A stretch of DNA of 64,000 nt from Pseudomonas mucoides (GTDB lineage Bacteria; Pseudomonadota; Gammaproteobacteria; Pseudomonadales; Pseudomonadaceae). The stretch is taken from positions 186,001-250,000 of the forward strand of contig NZ_JACOPW010000007.1 of assembly GCF_015461845.1 (NCBI RefSeq), written 5' to 3'. Below the pieces are notes generated by a model, which was not told the DNA's origin, did no database searches, and saw only the letters and a list, made by a program, of their open reading frames with translations. The position numbers and the translations under genes were made by a program. Shown in pieces: positions 36,300-43,842 of the stretch. How positions within the stretch are numbered: the stretch's first letter is position 1; each line of letters starts with the position of its first letter.

Positions 36300-37889
36300 A
36301 TGCGATTAGAGCGCCTTTATGTAAGGGATTACGGCAATCTGCAGGATTTTGAGTTCAAGCCGGCCCAGCAGCCACAAACTACTGTCGTGCTGGGTCGTAA
36401 CGGTGCCGGAAAATCCAACCTTATCGAGGCATTGGTAGAGATTTTTCGTGATCTGGAAGCAGGCTCAGTAGCCAGCTTTTACTATGAATTAACCTATCAA
36501 GTCCGCGATCATGTAGTGCAAGTTACCAATACTCCTACAGGTCGCTCTCGGCAGCAGTTTACTGTCGATGGTCAAAAACTCACAGCCAAAGCCTTTAATG
36601 AAATGGCTGACGAGTATCTGCCTAAGTATGTATTTGCTTATTACTCCGGTTGGAACCGACGTTTAGAGAAGTTGTTTGATAAACCCACCAAAGAACTTTA
36701 TAAACAATGGAAGCAAGGTAGCAGTAGTGACAACATTCCACTTCGCCGCCTGTTTTATTGTCGCAAAGATTACAGCCAGCTAGTATTGCTGGCGTTTTTT
36801 CTAATGGATGAAAACCCTAAAATCAAAGAGTTCCTCGTGGACTTTTTAAAAATAAATGATTTTGAATCTGCGCTATTTGTAATGCACAAACCATTTTGGC
36901 GCGGTAGCAAAAAACCAACAGAAAACGATCTTAAATATGGAGATCCGATTTTCTGGTATGCTAAGGGGGCATTTCAGAGTTTTACCGATCGTCTTTGGCG
37001 ACATGCAATTGCCCCTATACGCAATGAGGAAACTGTCACTAAGGATTTTCGAGACCGCACAGAAGATCAAGAGCGTTTGTATTTATACATTAAAGACAAA
37101 TCCACACTGAAAGAGCTGATGTATCCTGGAGAAGATGAAACACACTTCTTTGCCCATTTGGAAGGCTTGCACCTGTGTGATCTAGTAGATGAAGTGCGTG
37201 TCACCGTCGACCACAGTAAAGCCGGCCTGATCCGTTTTGACCAGTTGTCAGAGGGCGAACAGCAATTGCTCACCGTGCTGGGCTTATTACATTTCACTAA
37301 AGGCGAAGAAAGTCTATTTTTATTGGATGAACCAGACACCCACCTGAACCCAGCCTGGACTTACGAATACCTTAGCCTGCTGGAAAACCAAGTGGTTGAT
37401 CAATCGTCACAACTGTTAATCGCTACCCATAATCCTTTAATGATCGGTGGCCTAAAGCGCGAGCAAGTGCGTTTGCTCAATCGCCACGACAAAGATGGAG
37501 AATACACTGTTAGCGCCGACATGCCTGATGAAGACCCGATCGGCATGGGAGTTGATGGTTTATTGCAGTCAGATATTTTTGGCTTGAAATCGGTGCTGCC
37601 TCCCAGCGTGGTCGAACGTCTTACCCAACGGTACAAGCTGTTAGGTGTTCGTAATAAAACGAAGAAAATGGCTGATGAGCTTGAAAGCTTAACGCGTGAG
37701 CTGGGCGAACTGGGCATCGCCCACAGCTTTCCGCACCCGTATTTTAATCAGTTTTCAATAGCATTAGCCCGTAATCCAATTATGACCAAGCGTAATTTTA
37801 GCGCTGATGATATTGCGGAACTGGAAGAACTTACTGATGAGTTGCTACAAGACATCATTGACCGAAAATACAATGAGGACCATCAATGA
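36300..37889 (+). CDS. ABC/SMC-type AAA ATPase, Septu PtuA-like
   Basis: This 529-residue ATPase has Walker A LGRNGAGKSNLIEAL (residues about 31-45), ABC signature LSEGEQQLLTVLGLL (about 317-331), Walker B SLFLLDEPDTHLNP (about 338-351) and switch His LIATHNPLM (about 372). The middle is helical (about 100-300), and there is no nuclease (TOPRIM) domain. The stop overlaps the start of an HNH-nuclease gene (ATGA). An SMC-like ATPase with an adjacent HNH protein is the Septu (PtuAB) layout. It lies only 25 bp after hsdS, so it is likely transcribed with the restriction genes. Alternatively it could be an accessory of the type I system. Confidence 0.75.
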   Translation: MRLERLYVRDYGNLQDFEFKPAQQPQTTVVLGRNGAGKSNLIEALVEIFRDLEAGSVASFYYELTYQVRDHVVQVTNTPTGRSRQQFTVDGQKLTAKAFNEMADEYLPKYVFAYYSGWNRRLEKLFDKPTKELYKQWKQGSSSDNIPLRRLFYCRKDYSQLVLLAFFLMDENPKIKEFLVDFLKINDFESALFVMHKPFWRGSKKPTENDLKYGDPIFWYAKGAFQSFTDRLWRHAIAPIRNEETVTKDFRDRTEDQERLYLYIKDKSTLKELMYPGEDETHFFAHLEGLHLCDLVDEVRVTVDHSKAGLIRFDQLSEGEQQLLTVLGLLHFTKGEESLFLLDEPDTHLNPAWTYEYLSLLENQVVDQSSQLLIATHNPLMIGGLKREQVRLLNRHDKDGEYTVSADMPDEDPIGMGVDGLLQSDIFGLKSVLPPSVVERLTQRYKLLGVRNKTKKMADELESLTRELGELGIAHSFPHPYFNQFSIALARNPIMTKRNFSADDIAELEELTDELLQDIIDRKYNEDHQ

Positions 37890-38722
37890 GATACATTGCG
37901 CTCCAGGAAAGCAATAAGGATGCATTAAAAGCTTGGGTAATAAGATCCAATGAATTATTGGAGGAAATGAAAGCTGAGCCGAACGCGAAAAAACGTAAAG
38001 CTATCATTCATCGCAATAAAGCGCATTGGCGAGAGTTTGGATTGTTAGAGTTTTTGAAAACCTTATCCAATGGAAAATGCTGGTACACCGAGGCGAGATT
38101 TACCGCTGAGTACCCACACCTAGAACACTTCCGACCCAAGAGCTACGCCCGTCAAGTGAGCGGTGTTATTTGCCACGATGGTTATTGGTGGTTGGCATTT
38201 GATATTGAAAATTATCGTTTATCAAAGCCAATGCCTAACACCCGCAAAGGAACTTACTTTCCATTACGTGATCATGCAATGGCGGTGTGTAAACCTGGCA
38301 TCGCCGTCACCCGTGAAAGTCCTATGTTCCTTGATCCGTCAAATGAAGATGACGTTGCATTGATAGGTTTTAATGCATTGGGGGAGTCTGAACCTTGTAA
38401 GGAGCCCCCTATCGATTTAGATGAGTGGGATAAATTAAGGGTTGCGTTTTCTATCCAGCGCTATGGATTGAACGACAAAGATTTATGTGATCAACGAAAG
38501 GCATTATGGATCTCTATAAATGCCATGTTTGATGAGTTTGCAGTATTTGGCCTCAAGGCTAAAAGAGAATGTTGCATTGAAAGTGCGGGGAAGGCAAAAC
38601 AGATAAGAGCCGAGTTAAAAAAATTTTTAAATCCTAGCAATGAGTTCACCGCACTTATACGCGATTGTTTTAAGTCCCATCAAGTTGGGCGCTCGCTATA
38701 TCCGCAACTTTCGGCAATGTGA
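37886..38722 (+). CDS. HNH endonuclease, Septu PtuB-like
   Basis: This 278-residue protein has an HNH-type core near residues 65-115: NGKCWYTEARF, then LEHFRPKSYARQ and a downstream Asn-containing stretch (AFDIENYRLS). The HFRPKS element is typical of PtuB/TIGR02646-like nucleases. The usual first CxxC is reduced to a single Cys (KCWYTE), so zinc binding may be altered. It is translationally coupled to the ATPase gene. It should cleave DNA or RNA when licensed by the ATPase; the target is unknown. No terminator is evident directly after the stop. Confidence 0.72.
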   Translation: MRYIALQESNKDALKAWVIRSNELLEEMKAEPNAKKRKAIIHRNKAHWREFGLLEFLKTLSNGKCWYTEARFTAEYPHLEHFRPKSYARQVSGVICHDGYWWLAFDIENYRLSKPMPNTRKGTYFPLRDHAMAVCKPGIAVTRESPMFLDPSNEDDVALIGFNALGESEPCKEPPIDLDEWDKLRVAFSIQRYGLNDKDLCDQRKALWISINAMFDEFAVFGLKAKRECCIESAGKAKQIRAELKKFLNPSNEFTALIRDCFKSHQVGRSLYPQLSAM

Positions 38723-39096
38723 TTTACCATATAAATTTTGCGTCATCGATACACTGATCATTCGGTTAGTCTTCTTAAACTCCTTATCATTGGAGTATCG
38801 GTCGATGTGCTGAGTCTCTTGCCCTTCAATAGATCCAAGGTGCCAGAATGCTGTGGGTCTATCTCCTTCCCGTTCACCAACAGTGGCAATTCTATCTTTG
38901 CGTGATAGGTCGTCCATCGCCGCCTAATTTTGAATAGGTGGGGTTCATGGAGCGCATACCCACCATCCCTACCAGCAGCCCAATGCGACAGGAAGAACCC
39001 AGCCAGTCCCCGGGCGACGAATTTACTCCACAGGAAAACTCAACGGTACAGACGAATCCTGATGAAAACCTGAGCGATGCAATTTTTCGGCTAAAC
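38723..39096. other. Right-end island stretch with doubtful short frames
   Basis: No recognised gene is present. A minus-strand frame (38917 to 38696, 73 codons, MDDLSRKDRIATVGERE...) overlaps the HNH gene end by 27 bp and has protein-like composition but no family resemblance. A plus-strand frame from ATG 38947 (preceded by AGGTGGGG) runs to 39141 through the GGTATTCC repeats, which encode GIPIGIPT. Either may be real, but support is weak. Confidence 0.3.
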
Positions 39097-39116
39097 GGTA
39101 TTCCAATTGGTATTCC
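39097..39116. repeat. GGTATTCC repeats (candidate arm-type sites, right end)
   Basis: Two direct copies of GGTATTCC (39097-39104 and 39109-39116) match the pair at 9859-9878 beside attL. They lie about 55 bp inside the right boundary. Confidence 0.5.
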
Positions 39117-39170
39117 AACTAAAAACAAAAAAAGATATTAATGTTATAAATCAATATTTTACTGAACTGA

Positions 39171-39190
39171 TTCAAATTACCCCGGCCCAT
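39171..39190 (+). other. attR: imperfect copy of the ssrA 3' end
   Basis: TTCAAATTACCCCGGCCCAT aligns without gaps to the last part of ssrA at 9722-9741, with two mismatches inside the first 16 bases. The following CAAATACG could derive from the native sequence after ssrA. Confidence 0.55.
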
Positions 39191-39206
39191 CAAATACGAA
39201 GCAAGC

Positions 39207-39231
39207 CAAAACCCGCGAAGTGCGGGTTTTG
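39207..39231 (+). terminator. Terminator just outside attR (possibly the original ssrA terminator)
   Basis: CAAAACCCGC/GCGGGTTTTG form a perfect 10-bp stem with a 5-nt loop. No gene ends immediately upstream, but before the island entered this would have followed ssrA by about 15-20 bp. Confidence 0.65.
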
Positions 39232-39306
39232 TTGCATCTGGTGGTTGGTGATTTGCGTTTTACACAACCAGACCTACCCTGTCGTACTACTCCCAAGGAT
39301 GGCACC

Positions 39307-39510
39307 ATGAAATTTAAAACACTGATTGTCGTGGTAACCCTTTCCCTGACATCCAGCTGTGCGTATTACAACGACCGCACCACCGACACCAGCAAGAGCG
39401 GGCGGATTGCCTGTGAGGCCGAGCCTGCCAACCAGCCGGGTTGTTATACGAAGCAGTCGAAGGATTGGAGTTGGGGTGGGTTAACGTTTGGGGTTGGGGC
39501 TTCGAACTAG
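39307..39510 (+). CDS. Small putative lipoprotein
   Basis: This 67-residue protein has an N-terminal hydrophobic signal (MKFKTLIVVVTLSLTSSC) and a cysteine at 18 in a lipobox-like context (L-T-S-S-C, atypical at -3). The mature part is short, with two more cysteines and the ending SWGGLTFGVGASN. It is the first gene to the right of the island and so probably part of the old ssrA neighbourhood. Function unknown. Confidence 0.6.
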   Translation: MKFKTLIVVVTLSLTSSCAYYNDRTTDTSKSGRIACEAEPANQPGCYTKQSKDWSWGGLTFGVGASN

Positions 39511-39755
39511 GCTCCGGACTCTCAGAAACCGCCGGGGCTGTAAGCATCTTTTAAACAAAAAATCCCGCCGTGATCCTACAGGCACTTTGATTTCTGGAGA
39601 GATTTCCGACAGGTTTTGGCGGTTGTCGGGTAGGAAGATGAGTGGATAGGCTTTGTCGGTCGCTGCGCATCAGCGATCGGGTGTGGAAACCCGAAGATAA
39701 ACAAACATGTCCTCATGGCATACTGTCGCGCTTTTTTCGGCCGCAGGTTCAAGTT

Positions 39756-39873
39756 ATGGCGGCTGTGCGTGGGAGACCTTCGGGTCTGCCGGGTTTTGTC
39801 CGTTTATCTCGGTTTTTCCACCTCGCGCACAGCTGCCACCCATTCGAGTGGAATCGGAAAAGTGGCAGCTCCT
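39756..39873 (+). ncRNA. Structured leader RNA upstream of a DUF6124 gene, copy 1
   Basis: Three stems can be drawn. Stem A is GCTGTGCG (39762-39769) with CGCACAGC (39826-39833). Stem B is AGACC-TTCG-GGTCT (39774-39787). Stem C is AGCTGCCAC (39831-39839) with GTGGCAGCT (39862-39870). A and C share AGC, so they may compete. A second copy at 56975-57088 keeps all three stems with compensatory changes. The leader ends 25 bp before the DUF6124 start. The remaining stretch 39511-39755 holds nothing else I recognise. Confidence 0.6.
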
Positions 39874-39897
39874 ATGAATTAAAAGGACGATCTTGCC

Positions 39898-40275
39898 ATG
39901 ATTAAAGAAACCCCAAATCCACCTGCCGCGGATGACGTATCCCCCTACGAATCCCCCGACTCAAAAAAGCTCAACGACGCCGCTGACCGCGCGCTGAACC
40001 ATTACCTCAATCCCTCCGCCCTCAAATCACCTGCGGCCCGCAAGCCGAGCACGATGTTTTTCGTTTCGCCGGATATGACGAACGAAGACCTGTTGGCCCA
40101 TGCCTGTGAGACGTTGGCTTCGGCGAGTGTGATGACGAGTGATTTTGCGGCGTATCTGGAAGGGCCGCACCGGCATACTGCGATGGCGATTCAGCAGATT
40201 GTGATGCTGGCGGAACTGACGGTGAATCGGATGCTGGATAACGTTGAAGTGCCGAGATCTTCGCCACACCGCTGA
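39898..40275 (+). CDS. DUF6124-family protein
   Basis: This 125-residue protein starts at ATG 39898 (AAAAGGACG upstream). It has an N-terminal PNPP motif (MIKETPNPPAADDVSPYES), a variable linker, then the conserved C-terminal helical segment LLAHACETLASASVMTSDFA, followed by LEGPHRHTAMAIQQIVMLAE and NRMLDN. It is soluble, probably helical, and widespread in Pseudomonas as a multi-copy family of unknown function. A paralogue lies at 57109-57483 with the same leader RNA upstream, so gene and leader move or duplicate together. Confidence 0.8.
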   Translation: MIKETPNPPAADDVSPYESPDSKKLNDAADRALNHYLNPSALKSPAARKPSTMFFVSPDMTNEDLLAHACETLASASVMTSDFAAYLEGPHRHTAMAIQQIVMLAELTVNRMLDNVEVPRSSPHR

Positions 40276-40280
40276 CCCCT

Positions 40281-40370
40281 TGTAGGCGTGAGCCTGCTCG
40301 CGACGGCCGTGTGTCAGTCACCCTCCTTTTTGAATGTACGATGGCTATCGCGAGCAGGCTCACTCCTACA
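40281..40370. repeat. REPIN (inverted pair of REP sequences)
   Basis: A REP-like arm (40281-40303, TGTAGG.GTGAGCCTGCTCGCGA) is matched by its inverted copy (40348-40370), with a 44-bp spacer. The GAGC.TGCTCGCGA core is characteristic of P. fluorescens-group REPs, which are spread by RAYT transposases acting in trans. Confidence 0.8.
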
Positions 40371-40398
40371 AAAAGCAAATCCGGTGTGAGGCCAGGAT

Positions 40399-40821
40399 CT
40401 ACACCACTTTCAGCTCAACCGAAACATGCCCCCGCGTCATCCGTGAATACGGGCACATCTGATGCGCAGCGTCGGCCAGCTCACGCTTCACCCCATCTTC
40501 CAACCCGGGAATGTTGACGTTCAACCTGACCGCCAACTGAAAATCCCCACCACTGGTTTTACCCAGATCCACCTCGGCATCCACCGACGTGTCTTCCGGC
40601 AATTTGATTTTCATCTTGCCCGCCGCCACCTGGATCGCGCCGATAAAACACGCCGAATAGCCCAGCGCAAACAGTTGCTCCGGGTTGGTGCCGGGCTTGC
40701 CCGAGCCGGGGGAGCTGAAGGTGACGTCGAGTTCGCCATCGCTGGACTTGCCGGTGCCGGTGCGGCCGCCGACGGTGTGGGTTTTTGCGGTGTACAGAAC
40801 GGTTTCCAGTGCAGTACTCAT
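40399..40821 (-). CDS. ohr: Organic hydroperoxide resistance protein Ohr
   Basis: This 140-residue OsmC/Ohr-family peroxidase has two redox cysteines in family context: LGYSACFIGAI (peroxidatic, residue about 60) and HQMCPYSRMTRG (resolving, about 124). Arg in the N-terminal TVGGRTG region and Glu in NPEQLFALG complete the active site. The length matches the family. It detoxifies organic and lipid hydroperoxides using lipoyl thiols. It is transcribed convergently towards the REPIN. No ohrR gene is visible next to it. Confidence 0.95.
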   Translation of the reverse strand: MSTALETVLYTAKTHTVGGRTGTGKSSDGELDVTFSSPGSGKPGTNPEQLFALGYSACFIGAIQVAAGKMKIKLPEDTSVDAEVDLGKTSGGDFQLAVRLNVNIPGLEDGVKRELADAAHQMCPYSRMTRGHVSVELKVV

Positions 40822-40902
40822 GGCCGTGACTCCTGAAGGGAAGCGACAGAATAGGCAAGCCTAGCAGCGCAGCGTCCACGCATCGGTGACGTTGGTCGGA
40901 TG

Positions 40903-40941
40903 AAAAAAAGGCACTGAGCGATGATCGCCAGTGCCTTTTTT
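40903..40941. terminator. Bidirectional terminator between pelG and ohr
   Basis: A-run plus GGCACTG (40903-40916) pairs with CAGTGCC plus T-run (40929-40941). The loop also pairs internally (GCGAT with ATCGC). It ends the pel operon on the minus strand. Confidence 0.8.
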
Positions 40942-40956
40942 GTGCCTGAAAAACTG

Positions 40957-42327
40957 TTAGCGCGACAGCATGAACGTGTCGTACTCCAGATCTTCCAGCG
41001 CCGTGGTCAGCCGGTGTAAGCCCAGCAATACACAGATCAGCAGCGACAGCGTAAACCCGTATCCGAAGAAGCTCGGGCCGAGGTACATGCTGAACAGCGT
41101 CAGCATCGCGTTCAACACCGCGAACAGCACGCACAATTCCAGCACCACGGTGCGTTTGTCCAGATAGAAGAACACGTTGAGCAACGCCATGAACACCACC
41201 TGAATGCTCACGCCGATCAGGTCGATGTAGAACAGCGGCAGGTAGTAACTGGAGATGCCCAGCCAATCGAGCAAGCGCGGCGCGAACAGGAACAACAGCA
41301 CCGCCGTCAGGCCCTGGACCTTGCAGATTTCCAGCAAGCCCTGGCGGATCGACAAGGTCATTTCGGTTTTCAGCTGACCGATGTGCTGCAAGGTTTCGCC
41401 TTCGCGGATTGCCCGGAACAGACGGTCGTACCACTCGGCAAAATCGGTTTCGATGCGCACCAGAAACACCGCCATGCCAGGGATGATCGCCAGGTACGCG
41501 AGGAAAATCGGCAAGTCGTACAGGATCGACGCGCGCAGCGGGCCAACGATTGCGTTGGAGGTGCCGGGGTTGAACCAGAACATGAATTTGTCGATCCAGA
41601 TGCCCAGGTTGTAGAAGAAACCGGTGGCCAGCAGGCTGAGGAAAACGTTGCGCCGTGCGAGGAAATCGAAGGCGATGAGTTTCTCGGCCCGGTACTCGCG
41701 CAGGATGTCGTAGAGGAACAGGAACAGCAGCGTGCTGTGCCCGATCAACAGCGCCAGCAGCAAGCCCGGCATCTGCAGAAAGCTCAGCAGGTAAGCACTC
41801 GCGACCATCAGCGTGTAACCCACCAACATCACCAGCAAGATGCGGTTATAGGCCTTCATCCCCGAGAGGAAGATGATCACCAGCCACAAGTTGCACAGCA
41901 CCACAAAGTTGGCCAACACCAACACGCGGTAGATCAGCGGCTGGTCGAACAACAGACCCAGTACGATGATGCCCAGCAGCCCCGCGCCCAAGGTGACCAG
42001 CAACAACACGCCCAACAGGTTGGGCAGGATCTGATCGTACTTGTGCTCGAACAACCGGTCGGACACGAAGCGGGTGAAGAACAACTGCAGGCCGCCCGTG
42101 AGGATCAGCGAGGTGGCCATCAGGTACGTCACCGTCACCAGAAACTGCCCGACCAAGGCGTTCGGCAGCAGCAAGCCGATACTGATGATCCCCACCAGCA
42201 TCACGCTGATGATCGACAACACCCACGGCCCGGAGCTGATCAGCCCCGCGTAGACGTAGGCGTGCAACGTCGCGGTGTAGGAATCACGCGAAAGGATTTT
42301 TCGCAGTTCGAAGCCAATCCCGGCCAT
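40957..42327 (-). CDS. pelG: Pel polysaccharide inner-membrane transporter PelG
   Basis: This 456-residue polytopic membrane protein, with about 12 hydrophobic segments, begins MAGIGFELRKILSRDSYTAT, the conserved PelG N-terminus. It resembles Wzx/MVF flippases and is thought to move nascent Pel chains across the inner membrane with PelD and PelE. The start ATG directly follows the pelF stop (TAAATG). It is the last gene of the operon, followed 16 bp later by a strong terminator. Confidence 0.95.
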   Translation of the reverse strand: MAGIGFELRKILSRDSYTATLHAYVYAGLISSGPWVLSIISVMLVGIISIGLLLPNALVGQFLVTVTYLMATSLILTGGLQLFFTRFVSDRLFEHKYDQILPNLLGVLLLVTLGAGLLGIIVLGLLFDQPLIYRVLVLANFVVLCNLWLVIIFLSGMKAYNRILLVMLVGYTLMVASAYLLSFLQMPGLLLALLIGHSTLLFLFLYDILREYRAEKLIAFDFLARRNVFLSLLATGFFYNLGIWIDKFMFWFNPGTSNAIVGPLRASILYDLPIFLAYLAIIPGMAVFLVRIETDFAEWYDRLFRAIREGETLQHIGQLKTEMTLSIRQGLLEICKVQGLTAVLLFLFAPRLLDWLGISSYYLPLFYIDLIGVSIQVVFMALLNVFFYLDKRTVVLELCVLFAVLNAMLTLFSMYLGPSFFGYGFTLSLLICVLLGLHRLTTALEDLEYDTFMLSR

Positions 42328-43842
42328 TTAACTGTTCTCCATGGCAGCTTGATACAAGTCGCGATAACGCTGCAGCATCAAGGCTTCGGTGTAGTAACGA
42401 GTGACCCGCAACAAGCCACTGGCCTGAGCGGCCTGCCAGCGTTGCGGGCTGCGCAGCAGTTCGAGGATCGCCGCGCTGGTGGCTTGCGGGTCGGCAATCG
42501 CCACCACTTTGCCGGCGTGCCCAAGGTCACGGTCTTCGGCGCTGCCGCCTTCGATCAACTCACGGCACGAGCCGACGTCGCTGCTGACCACCGGCGTACC
42601 GGCGGCCCAGGCTTCAAGGATCACCAGCGGTTGCGCCTCGCTGATCGAGGTCAGCACCATCAGGCCGAGTTTCGGCAAGATCTCCTGAATGCGCTGGAAG
42701 CCGAGGAAATGCACCTTGCCCTCCAGGCCAAGGCTGGCCATCAGGCTGCGGCATTCGCTGACGTATTCCGGGTCTTCCTCTTCCGGGCCGACGATCCAGC
42801 CCTCGGCGTGCGGCATGGCGCTGATCACGCCGCGCATGGCCCGCAGAAAGGTTTTGACGTCCTTGATCGGCACCACACGACCGATCAGGCCGACGACCGG
42901 CGCAATGCCGTGGGCACGGGATTCCAGCGCGGCGGTCCACACCGGCAGGTCGATACCGTTCGGAATCACCTGGGTGCGGGACGCCATGGCGCCGTCCTTG
43001 ATCTGCCGCTGACGGTTGCCGTCGTACAGCGCGATGATGTTGTCGGCGCTGTTGTACGTCAGCTGGCCGATGCGTTCAAAGAAGCGTACCCACAAGGTGC
43101 GGATATAACCCGAACCGGCATCAAGGCTGCGGTTCAGCGCCTGGCCGGAACTCTCGGCGATCCAGCTGGCCTGGGCCAGGTCGATCTTGCGTTCCTTGGT
43201 GTAGATGCCGTGCTCGCTGAGCAAATAGGTGCAGTTCCAGCGTTGCTTGAGGATGCACCCGAGAAAACCCGCGTAGCCGGTGGAAATCGAATGCAGCACC
43301 CGCGCTTTCGGCATCCGTCGTGCGGCTTCGGCGAGCATCAGCAACGGCGACTGCATCGAGCGCAGGGTCCAGAAATAATTGACGAAGGACGGGTCGGCGC
43401 AATGCTGGCGGTAGCCTTCGCTCAGGGTTTCCCAACTGGCGCGGCTGCGCAGCACATCGTCGAGGGTCATGTCGCCCTGGGCGATGCAGTCGAGCAAGCG
43501 TTCGCCCATGTCGAGGTCAGGCGCGTCCGGGTGATGCAGGAAGCGATACAAATCCTGAAGTTGCTGTTGGTCAGCCTCGCGCGGATCGCCCAGCGTCTTG
43601 GTCGGATGCGTGGCATCTTCGAGGAACACTTCTTCGATGTGCAGCACGTTGGCCGGCACGTCATAGCGGCGCGCCGAATACGCCTGACGCTGCCCGCCGA
43701 TGAACATCACCGAAAAGGTCAGTTCCGGCAGGCCGAGGATCATCTGGTGAATCCAGCTGGAAACGCCGCCGCGCACGTAAGGCCAGGTGCCTTCGAGCAG
43801 CAGGCAGATGTCGGCAACAGGTGCCTGTTCCTTGTGACTCAT
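42328..43842 (-). CDS. pelF: Pel polymerase, GT4-family glycosyltransferase PelF
   Basis: This 504-residue cytoplasmic glycosyltransferase has a GT-B fold: an N-terminal DUF3492 domain (DICLLLEGTWPYVRGGVSSW, residues about 10-30; HSISTGYAGFLG; LLSEHGIYTKER) and a C-terminal GT4 domain (VGLIGRVVPIKDVKTFLRAM, LTSISEAQPLVILEAWAAG with the EX7E element, VVSSDVGSCRELI). It polymerises Pel from UDP-activated amino sugars. It overlaps pelE by 4 bp (ATGA) and abuts pelG. Confidence 0.97.
   Translation of the reverse strand: MSHKEQAPVADICLLLEGTWPYVRGGVSSWIHQMILGLPELTFSVMFIGGQRQAYSARRYDVPANVLHIEEVFLEDATHPTKTLGDPREADQQQLQDLYRFLHHPDAPDLDMGERLLDCIAQGDMTLDDVLRSRASWETLSEGYRQHCADPSFVNYFWTLRSMQSPLLMLAEAARRMPKARVLHSISTGYAGFLGCILKQRWNCTYLLSEHGIYTKERKIDLAQASWIAESSGQALNRSLDAGSGYIRTLWVRFFERIGQLTYNSADNIIALYDGNRQRQIKDGAMASRTQVIPNGIDLPVWTAALESRAHGIAPVVGLIGRVVPIKDVKTFLRAMRGVISAMPHAEGWIVGPEEEDPEYVSECRSLMASLGLEGKVHFLGFQRIQEILPKLGLMVLTSISEAQPLVILEAWAAGTPVVSSDVGSCRELIEGGSAEDRDLGHAGKVVAIADPQATSAAILELLRSPQRWQAAQASGLLRVTRYYTEALMLQRYRDLYQAAMENS

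Larger units (their letters stand above)
9722..39190. mobile_element. ssrA-integrated defence island (about 29.5 kb)
   Basis: Supporting evidence: a P4-type integrase directly downstream of ssrA and facing away from it; imperfect repetition of the ssrA 3' end at 39171-39190; tandem GGTATTCC motifs inside both ends; a possible displaced ssrA terminator just outside the right end; and contents dominated by defence genes, recombinases and broken genes. The cargo is a DUF6361/PLD/helicase triad, a LeoA/LeoBC-like dynamin pair, type I restriction-modification and a Septu-like pair, plus a central block with a DUF3987 protein, a second recombinase and decayed genes. No conjugation genes are visible, so it is not self-transmissible as seen here. 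The att copies are imperfect, so it may no longer excise precisely. Confidence 0.75.
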
